This document shows positions 55,540 to 64,000 of a stretch of DNA of 64,000 nucleotides, piece after piece (within the stretch, counting starts at the first letter, position 1; every line of letters starts with the position of its first letter). The position numbers and the translations under genes were made by a program. The notes under the pieces are model-generated. The model was not told where the DNA came from, searched no databases, and was given only the letters and a program-made list of their open reading frames with translations. Source of the DNA: Cristatella mucedo. Lineage: Eukaryota; Bryozoa; Phylactolaemata; Cristatellidae. The DNA lies in the NCBI GenBank assembly GCA_009760855.2, contig WPIO01000003.1, positions 3,346,001 to 3,410,000 on the forward strand, given 5' to 3'.

Positions 55540-56060
55540 CCGTATGTGGCCCGGTGCTGACCAAGAATCGCGGGAAAGGAACTTTGGCACCGCGCGTGCT
55601 CCTGCCCCCTACCTTTGGTCAGAGCGAAAGTTGGCAGCAGGGTTTGCTACCTGCGCAGGGCAAAAGCCGACCACGGCGGTTGTCTTTTGAGGGCGAGGCC
55701 GCCGCGGCGAACGACAGTGAACTCCGAGCGCTTCGGCGGAAGTAGCCACCCGCCGCCGCCGCTCCGGTTGAGTCCGCCCGATCGTCGACCGAACTCGGTT
55801 CGGCCCGACGGCCCGCGCCATCTCGAACGCAGCCGTCTCTCAGCGACGGCCGACCTGACGCGTCGAGCCGCCCAAGCACTTCGGAGTTGCCGTGCGTTGC
55901 GGCGGGTACTCGGTCGTGTTCGGCGGGTCGCATTCCCGCGCAGCAGCGGCGGTTCGCTGCTTTGCAGCCGCCCGTGGCGCTCGAGTGCGAGCGAGCGCCG
56001 AAACGGCAGTGCGCTGTGTGATCTGGCAGATTATCTTTTGCGGGATTGTTACTCTTTTCG
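55540..56060. other. GC-rich island-like block
   Basis: Strongly GC- and CpG-rich, with CCGCCGCCGCC and many CG steps, bounded by AT-rich sequence. No coding pattern is recognisable in either strand; it may be part of the flanking repeat element or an unrecognised promoter. Confidence 0.4.
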
Positions 56061-56078
56061 GCTGCTGAATTATGGCGG

Positions 56079-56138
56079 CGAGAAATCGGATAGGTGATAA
56101 TCTGATAATCCAAGAAATCGGATATGTGATAATCCAAG
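56079..56138 (+). repeat. Tandem repeat of about 30 bp (AATCGGATAKGTGATAATC)
   Basis: Two units with GAAATCGGATAGGTGATAAT and GAAATCGGATATGTGATAAT, immediately before the CAAAAGCRCG-rich segment. Confidence 0.8.
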
Positions 56139-56235
56139 GTTACTCGGCATGAAAGCCGAAGCCGCACCACATTCGGTCACTTTGAGCGGGAGGCGGGAGT
56201 TGCACACGCCGGCTTTACGCCGGTCCACGGCACCC

Positions 56236-56318
56236 CGACAGACGAGCGACAAAAGCGTCCCGACAAAAGCACGAAATCCTAGATACTCCGGCAAATGCGC
56301 GCACGGCAAAAGCACGGG
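56236..56318 (+). repeat. CAAAAGCRCG-rich segment, + orientation
   Basis: Contains GCGACAAAAGCG, CCCGACAAAAGCACGAAA (56259-56276) and GGCAAAAGCACGGG. The 17-bp CCCGACAAAAGCACGAA recurs inverted at 62332-62348. Confidence 0.75.
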
Positions 56319-56794
56319 AATGATATTTTTATAAAATGTAATTGATTCAAATGACTAGCTGTCTTCCAAATTAATTACTGATATAACGAACAGAAACAAA
56401 TATTGTTTTTACGGCTGATGTGGAACTATTAATATTGCGTCAAGTTTCGCCGTGCGTTAGCAATGCAAACCCTGAATCGGGGAACCATCATGTTCAATTT
56501 GAAAAAACCAGTCAGAAAGCCTGCTTAACTATTTTTCCTGGAGCAAAGCTTGTTGGATGCTTTTCTGGTCTGGGGCAGAATCTTTGGTGCAAGATTCAAG
56601 AATTCAACCTTGCTTCAGATTACCACGATGACATAAATATGTAAACTCACGCCAAAATAATTTTAGCTCTGAGCTTCATTCCTGTAGCGGATGTTCCTGA
56701 TGCATTTGAAGAACTCACCAATGACTAGCTAATGGCACCATTGATCAAGTAGTGGGAAGGCATATATATCAGCAAAAGGCTAATAATAATATGA

Positions 56795-59700
56795 CAGTAC
56801 TAATAATATATTTGGTATAGCACGCTCCGAGAACTGATCTCTCTTTAGAAACTTTACATTTGCTGCAAAGGAAGCACGATCGAATGGTTGGTGGTGGCTA
56901 GCTCAATAAACAGCAAGAATAAAGTACGTATGTATGAATGTATCGTATGCAGGCTCCTCCGATAAGCCACTGGTGAGCTGTTAGAAGCATCGCCGAGAGG
57001 GACCGGTGCACAGCTGTGGTCCGCCTGTGATGTGGCATGGACTCAGGCCGGTAACCTGCCGGTGGACTGATGGTGGATTCACCATCAGGGTCGGCCTGTG
57101 CACACTTGTTGTCCTCGATGAATCATCGGGGTCGACCAGGGGAGCCGGGAGTCGAGGGAGAATATGGACCGAGGGGAGCCGTGCGCTCTTGGGCTCCGTG
57201 CGTTAGTAATAAACTGTCAGTGTTGGGCATCGGCCGGCTCTCTGCCGTGCGAACAAACTACAAATAACATGGTTATGGGTGATATCCATAGGGTTAGCAT
57301 GCAAGTATGGTTAGTGGCAGCACGCTCAGTGTCAGCGCGCCTAAGCACATAAAGAACGAATCACAGCGACCCACTAAATGCTGTGATAAATAGGTGCCTT
57401 TTCTTTTTTAATGCGGACAAGTCAGGAGGTGTCGTGACGCTAGTCCGAAGCGAGTTTCAGGTTTTGGGAGCATGCGAACTAAAGGCACGGTCTCCAAAGG
57501 ATTTGAGGTTTGTGCGAGTTGAAGGTAAACAGTTAGATTCCTAAAAGCCGGGGGTACGATGCTTAGCCTGATGAGAGAGTAGATCTGATAAAAAAAAGGC
57601 TGGAGCTAAAGAATGAACAGATATAAAAGAGAGTGACAGTATCTTGAATTCGATGCATTCCTTGACTAGGGGCCAGAACAGGTCGGCAAGAAGTGGTGTG
57701 ACGTGGCAACTGCGACAAGCTTAGCTGACAGACAAGCTTAGCTGCAGAGTTTTGTACCTGCTGCAAGCGCCTGGTTGCACAGACCGGTAGGCCGGCAAGC
57801 AGTGAGTTGTAGAAGTCTCGACTGTTTATCAAAAATGCATGGACCTATTTATATGTGGTATTCCTTTCTAAATAAGCCCAAATTTAAGCATTTTTATGTA
57901 TCTAAAAGTAGGTAGACTTGACTGTGAAGCTTATGTGGTCGTCTAACGAAAGGTCACTTTGGTACATGACACGTAGATTACATGCAGATTCTGCAGGAGA
58001 TATGCTGGAAGAGCTCATTTTGAGCATTCGGTTTTCCCATCTCTTAATCACACTTGGTTTTTCCATAACGAGTAGGTTGGTTTTATCATTATTCAATTTA
58101 AGACGGTGTTCTGCCATCGATATGCGGATGTCATCAATACATGCAGAAATGGAGTTGAGAGAATTCTACTCGCTGGAATATACAAAGCAAAAGTATAGCT
58201 GAGTGTCACGTGCATAGAAGTGAAAGCCTAGATTGTGTCTGACAATCAAATCGGCTAGAAGGAGAGCAGAAACCGTATAAAACGGAACCAAGCACAGAGC
58301 CCTTAGGGTACGCCATATTTCAGAGATTCCTCTGATGATCTTTGTCCATTCACATCAACACTCTGGAGTCTCTCACTGAGATCGGTTCTGAATGATCGCG
58401 ATGTAGTTCCAGTGATGCCCAAGCTAGAGGAGATGCGCTCAAGAATGACTTGGTGATCGATAGCATCAATAGCTGCCGAAAGATCGAGCAAAACAAGCAG
58501 GAAGACTATACCCAAGTCTGCATTCCTAAGTAGGTCATTATACACCCAGGAGCGATACTGACTCCGTGGAGTGATTAGCTCTAAAATTAGACTCAAACTT
58601 GCTAGCTAGGCTGTAAGTTTCAATATATGAGTTCGGCTGGTCTGCAACGACTCGTTCTAGTGTTTTTAATTGGATCGGTAGACGGGAGACTGGGCTGACG
58701 TTGCTCTCAAGTTTTCATGATCAAGTGTTGCTTTCTTGAGTAGTGGCCTGATTGCAGCCTTTTTTAAAAGGGTGCTGGGACATGACCAGAGGCTAATGAT
58801 AAGTCTATGGTGTAAGCTATGCGTGGCACCAGCAGATCTATACATCTAAGAAGCGAGACAGTGAGAATAGGGTATACAGGACTAGTTGTTTTCCTTGATT
58901 GGGATGTCTACTTCAGGATGAAGTCACTATTTACCTCCTTGGGTATCGTCATTGAGGTGTTGCATGCAATTGAGGGACATGATTCTCTGATATTGTCCAT
59001 CTTGTTTACCAAGAAGCTATAAAATGATCAGCTAGATCATATGGATCAGTAGATTAGAAGCTAACCTGGGAGCGGTTAAGGAGATGATTGACCGTCGACA
59101 TCAGCATTTTTGGATTGTGAATCTGCGATTCAAAACTGTTTTTATAGAAGCTAGACTTAGTAGAAGCTAGACTTAGCCTTTGCTTGGATTCATTTGTACG
59201 ATCTACATTCGTCCCGCATGCCTTTCGATGTAGTCAGTCCTGATTTTTTTTATGTTTTTTAGAGCTTGCGCTTAGTAGATCTAGCTAGTTTAATATGTTC
59301 GGTAAACCAAATGTTAGCTGGGCGAGGGCGCACAGTGCACTTAGTCAGAGGTGCAAACTCATCGAGCAAGTCAGCTAGTGACGCGTTGTAGCAATCTACC
59401 AATGATGACGGGGGAAGGAGGATTGAGCAGCAGAGGTGAAACAGATATTCTTGCACGACCAGCATCGATGTCAATGGTCTTGAGGTTTCGCGATTCACAG
59501 TCAATTTTAGATGAGGAGGATGACACACATTGTTGACTATACGAGACCGGCATGTGGTCAGATAAGCAGAACTTGGTAATAATTGGTGACGATAAAGTGC
59601 AGTCGTATGAGAAGATTGTGTCAAGTGTGTGACCCTTGATGTGAGTATTGCCATGCGCATGAGCGGCAAGAGACAATGAGTAAGTCAGTGCTCGAAATTC

Positions 59701-60200
59701 GGTGCTGAAAGTTCAGATAAGTTATAAAAATTAGTGTTGAAATCACCCATAATGAGGAAAGATTGGTTTCTTGAACACAGAATCGAAATAAGATCTAAGA
59801 ATTCTGAGATAAAGGGAGACTTGGTACCTAGTGGGTGATAGACTACTGCCGCCATCGCTAGTTGTGGTCGGGTTAAATCAAGACGATAGATTCGACAGAC
59901 TGCTTCTAGTGTACTGCAAACGGCTTGAAATTTAAATTCGAGCGTGGGATGATTGCAACTGCACCTCCAGTCTCTATGAATCTAGGGGTGAAAGACGGAG
60001 AATAGAGTTGGTGTTTCGTCTTTAATTTTCGGGCAGTTTATTAATTTGAGCCATGTTTCAGTCTGGGCGAGCGGGTCGAGCCTTTTTTTAAAGAAATAAG
60101 GTCGCCTTTTAATAGGAATTTTTTGCACATTCGCGAGCGAGGATTCCAAAGACAATGGTTAAGTTGGGCTGCCCGACTTATAGCAGGCCTGATTTCTACC
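56795..60200 (-). mobile_element. Decayed CR1/L2-like LINE with endonuclease and reverse transcriptase remnants
   Basis: Read on the minus strand from 60200: endonuclease pieces GGAVAII, SFLIMGDFNTNF, HTLDTIFSYD and FCLSDHMPVSY; then the post-endonuclease segment NASLADLLDEFAPLTKCTV; the RT segment GIVFLLVLLDLSAAIDAIDH; HFYARDTQLYF, where the catalytic YADD reads YARD; LKLNNDKTNLLVM; LAGLPVCATRRLQQVQNSA; and the 3' UTR and tail at 56795-56900. Numerous frame breaks make it inactive. It is the longest copy in the window and shows the family order EN-RT. A GC-rich insertion splits its 3' UTR at about 56905-57265. Confidence 0.9.
56905..57265. mobile_element. GC-rich structured insertion in the LINE 3' UTR
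   Basis: About 360 bases unlike the LINE, flanked on both sides by LINE 3' UTR. It contains a perfect 9-bp hairpin with a GATT loop (57067-57088), enclosed by CAGGCCG/CGGCCTG (57044-57050 with 57092-57098) or GTGCACAG/CTGTGCAC (57006-57013 with 57096-57103). I do not recognise its family. Confidence 0.5.
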
Positions 60201-60229
60201 AAGTGAGAGAGATTCACACTAACGCTAGC

Positions 60230-61950
60230 GGGAGAATGCGTTGAGCGGTTCGAGACATTGCTTGGAATACCACAAGAACGGGTACTCAGCTCGAAACTCC
60301 CGCCAAACGAGCAGTATCTCAGCTCGCTGTCCCGGCCCTTGCGTCGGCTCCGGGACGTTTTTCATTTTTTTAGTGCATAATTCATGGATCTTAGCAACAG
60401 CAATAACATCTGGGAATGCATTTGAACTACGATAATAGAGCGAAAATTGGTACGCACGATCGTAACTAACCTGCAGGTTACTAGTCGCCTGGCGTATCTA
60501 ACACCGCTACCAGTGTGGCAGACCCAGCCTGAAGGGGTCGACCTGAAAATCCGAGGTTTTACTTGCAATAATGGAATCTTTGATATCCCACGAATAACTG
60601 AGATACAGCTGACATTTCCAAATAAACGTCAGAACACTTGGGTTTTAATTCCAAATTATACATAATGGCGTTGCAGGTTTACCCACGGACTTTCATCCAA
60701 ATGGGCTTGCAAGTTCTCCGGCTGTAGCCTCAAATGGTCTCTGTCAGCCAGTCTATTTACACATTCGAAAGGTAATAAAGCTGCCATTTCCTCAAAAAAC
60801 TTTTCGCAACTGCATTTGATTCCAAATTATAGCGATCAGTATGCAAAGTTCATCAACCAAATGTCGTGTATTTTCCTTTGTGCGTTCTCAGACTTGGAAG
60901 GTCCGGTCCATATGCGAGCAATAATTAGTCAAACTGCGATGCAGCTGTAAGTTCAAAAAAGGCTTCGTGCAACTGCAATATTTATTGCAAATTGTAGCAA
61001 GCAGTGATTCAGTTTAACCCGTCAAATTTCATGCGATTGCCCTTCGCAATCATACGCTTTCGCCTGCAATGCCACGGGCCTGCCAGCCAGCCAGCCAGCC
61101 CCCCTACAAATTTGAACAGCAATGCGGCTTCCATTTCCAGAGTAAGAGTTTCGCAGCTGCGGGTTTGGGTGCTAATTTTCAGAAAACCGTTTCCGGGTCT
61201 ACCAATCAAATTTCGCTGCATGTCGCATAGGCTTTCTCAAGCTCTAGCCTCCAATGGCCCGGACCAGCGAGCCTTCCCGCATATTCCAGCGGCAATACAG
61301 CGGCCATTTCCACAATAGGTGCTGTGAATCTATGACTTTGATGCCACATCTCGGCTAATTAAAGCGAGAAAGTTCGTCACGCCGCCAGATGGTACACTTG
61401 CGTCACGTAGCAAAATGGCGAACTCCCGCCAAGCGGCTGGATAGCTAAGCGTTGTCCTTCGTAAACGGAACTACTATAACTCAGCGAAGCAAGTCCACAG
61501 GCTGCAGTGAGCTGCTTGTAATAGATAGACGCGCTTTGGGTTTACCCACCTCACTTCATGACACGGGCAGGCGTTTACTAATGCTGTAGCATCTAATGGC
61601 TATGGCTTTAGTAGGTAATAGCAATATAAAGCGTTAGCAAAATACCATAAAATTGGGTGGGCAAATGCGGAACTGTTTTTCCACAATAAACAATCAAAAC
61701 CGCACTTTGCCGATGCCTATTGCTAGAATAGAAGCCCATCGCAGTTCGAAATTTCAGAGGGGCCGGGCCATTGGAGGCAATCGCATGAGAACTGGCGTGG
61801 GCTATAGGATAAAATTTGGCTGGTAAACTCAAAACACTGTTTGCTATATGTTGTGAAATCAAACCGCTGTTTCTCAACGCTTATTATTGGAATGGCTGCT
61901 GTATAATTTGTAATTGAAACCGCCGTGCTCAGGCGTTTATTGTGAAAATG
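60230..61950. repeat. Degenerate tandem and inverted repeat region
   Basis: Between about 60560 and 61320, motifs such as GCCATTTCCTCAAAA / TTCCATTTCCAGAGTA and TTCATCAACCAAATGTCG / TCTACCAATCAAATTTCGC recur about every 170-200 bases. At 61610-61930 similar sequence occurs in reverse (GGCCATTGGAGGCAATCGCA, AAAATTTGGCTGGTAAACTC). CTCCCGCCAA occurs at 60297 and 61425. It could be a decayed fold-back element. Period and borders are estimates. Confidence 0.45.
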
Positions 61951-62249
61951 GCTGATTTATCGCAGTGTACCGCAGTTATTCGTGGGATCAGATTGCTTGT
62001 GCTCAAAACATCAACAACCTACCTCAGAACACCATACGCACACCCAGACATCTAATTCAAAAAAAGGCTAAAATTATTAGGCGCTATTTACTCTTTCTAT
62101 TTCGTAGCTTTACCATTTCAAAGTATATTTATTTAAAAGCATGCATGAACTATAATCTGACGTGAATTATACTATGTATGCGTGTTTTCTCTAATAAAAT
62201 ACTCTAATTATGAATAACTATTCAAACCAGAATTCCTTAAAAAAAAAAA

Positions 62250-62352
62250 TTTTTCGCGCTTTTGTTTCGCGCTCTTTTGTCCGGCGCGCTTATGCCGTTT
62301 CGCGATTTTGTCCGGCGTGCTTTTTTTAGCCCTTCGTGCTTTTGTCGGGGCG
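62250..62352 (-). repeat. CAAAAGCRCG-rich segment, inverted copy
   Basis: On the minus strand it contains CCCGACAAAAGCACGAAGG, GGACAAAATCGCG, CATAAGCGCGCCGGAC and AACAAAAGCGCG. With 56236-56318 it forms an inverted pair enclosing about 6 kb. Confidence 0.75.
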
Positions 62353-62739
62353 GGGGAGGTTACCGGAAGCGTCGGCAGTTCGACTTGAATCCTCTGAGCA
62401 CAGCGCTCGGGAGCCGCTGTAATGCCACGGCCACCGATTCGGGAGGCGTGCGGGAGCCGCTCGTCGTTTTCGAATTGACTTTTCGGCGCCGTGGAAATGG
62501 ACTCGCTATCTGAAAGCGCGGCGCTCTTCGTTGCGACCTCTTGTTCCGCTATTCTCGGCAAGTGCGTGCACATCGGTGCCACCCCTACGAGTCTCGAGCC
62601 GCAATTCCGAGGCAATCCGGGGCTTCACCGGCAGTCGACGCGCGTCGGCTGGAACGAGCGCCGTCGCAATCGCTTTCTTCACGGCCTAGTTGATCTGTCC
62701 GAATGCGGACACAGCGCGGCACTCACATTGTAGCAGTAT

Positions 62740-64000
62740 TCTTTTGAAAGTTTAATATTCTTCAAATGCCTACGCGATAATTCCTCCCGCTTGTAGACAA
62801 AAATTAAAAAGACAACAGTTACGCACCAGTTTGGCTACAGTATATCCACTGCACTACAGACTAACATACCTACTGCACAGCTCGTTACAGTGTTAAACTT
62901 TGGTGTGATATGTCAGCCAGAATATGACCTGCAACTGCTATAAAATAGGCTGCTCTGCGCTATGGCCTGTTATAGGAAGATATGGCCTCTCTACGTTGCT
63001 CCCGCTTTCCGTTACCATCGGCATACGTGCGTTCATCAAGGCGGCCTTTGCTACTGGCTAGCTGTGCTTCGAGGCAGAGATTCGCCGGTGTTAGTCGCGC
63101 GTCGTAAAGGTGTAGCATATATGCAGGCGCCATGTTTTCGGCCTAAGAATGTCGGTGCAGAAATTGCTGCAGCGAGTTTGTAGCACGCGCACGACGTCCA
63201 CTATGAAGATAGTTAAAGAGAACGAGCTATTGTCTTGTATAAGAGTTGCTCGCCTACCTCGATAATGACCCAAAATATACAACCACCCATGCTTTAACTA
63301 AAACGCGGGGAACTGCGTCTCTGCCCCACCCGGGCATATAGTGCTCGGACGTGACGACTCGTTTCATGGGTTCGAGCCATGCAGCCAGTTCGAGTCTTGC
63401 TTGCAACCATGATTGCAGACAATAGAGCTCCTGGACGTTTGGTGAAGCTCGTAGTGGCCAATTCTATGCAACAGAAATCGTAAGAATTCTAGAAAAACGT
63501 GTGGCAAGCAAGTTAAAGTCGTATTTCAAACCTCCCTCTGATGCGTGAAGATTTAGCTGAGTTACGGAATGTAGTAAGCAACAAGCTACACTGAAAATGA
63601 AGCTGTATAAAAGGCACAAGCGTGCACTTCAACAAGCCATACGAATGTACCACGATCTATTAAGTTCAAAAAGTTCGGATACAAGTCGCATATAATTCAA
63701 AGATCGATATTTTTTTAATATTTTGCTTCCGCTTTCACATCCGGGTTAGACATGGTAATCATTTTCTTTTACGTGAAAGTCGTCTGAACTTTCAACCTCA
63801 TTTTTAACATTTTGTCTACTAAAATGTATCTTATACAAATATTCGATTCGACCATGTTTGTATTTATATTTAGTATTTTCTTGAAATACCCGCTGAAGGC
63901 GGTGTGATTATTTTATTGCCGTGCCATGACTGAATGAGTTGATGGCGTGTATGGCTGCTAGTTTGTGAGCCATGTTGGTTTATTCAGAAATAGTTTTACG
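62740..64000. other. Right-end flank, nothing recognised
   Basis: AT-rich sequence with short ORFs only. A box-B-like GGGTTCGAGCC near 63370 has no matching box A, so no tRNA is called. Confidence 0.4.

Noticed and set aside
60362-63282. Short ORFs in the right-hand 4 kb
   Set aside because: No protein pattern, splice context or conserved motif; composition fits decayed repeats.

Overview
The window is eukaryotic and animal. It has two genes split by GT-AG introns, in convergent orientation, with polyadenylation signals, surrounded by LINE and SINE retroposons and microsatellites. One gene is a giant apolipophorin-type lipoprotein with C-terminal von Willebrand domains. Vertebrate APOB lacks these domains, so the source is probably an invertebrate bilaterian; I cannot name the clade. 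There are no bacterial, plasmid, CRISPR or operon features.

Left part, + strand (1-17 kb): fourteen exons of SCPx, the peroxisomal fusion of a 3-ketoacyl-CoA thiolase with a sterol carrier protein 2 (SCP2) domain. The exon phases chain without a break from the middle of the thiolase N-terminus to a terminal Ser-Lys-Leu peroxisomal signal and stop codon. Roughly the first 42 codons lie upstream of the window or in an exon I could not find. Introns are long and hold SINEs and LINE tails.

Middle (17-24 kb): a gene-poor spacer with LINE and SINE debris, including a SINE nested in a LINE, a 10-bp minisatellite and a duplicated 70-bp sequence.

Right-centre, - strand (48.3 down to 24.2 kb): a 38-exon gene with a TATA box, a signal peptide, a vitellogenin/lipid-transport N-terminal module, a furin-type RNKR site at about residue 711-714, one enormous 6.35-kb exon of SPF-motif beta-strand repeats, an alpha-helical block, a vWD domain and a vWA-like domain with a degenerate metal site. 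The predicted product is about 5,800 aa, much larger than insect apolipophorin II/I or human APOB. Inside the big exon a 642-bp (214-residue) unit is repeated three times nearly identically, plus a partial fourth. Three small indels break the reading frame at a homopolymer or dinucleotide run; they look like assembly errors but need checking.

Far right (48.4-64 kb): repeat-dominated. It holds a 3.4-kb decayed CR1/L2-like LINE with recognisable endonuclease and reverse transcriptase segments (the YADD box reads YARD), another LINE 3' end, long (CT)n arrays, a GC-rich structured insertion, an inverted pair of CAAAAGCRCG-rich segments about 6 kb apart, and one plausible 85-aa single-pass membrane protein ORF.

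Both main genes concern lipid handling: SCPx in peroxisomal oxidation of branched/sterol side chains and intracellular lipid transfer, the apolipophorin in extracellular lipid transport. Their adjacency is probably incidental.
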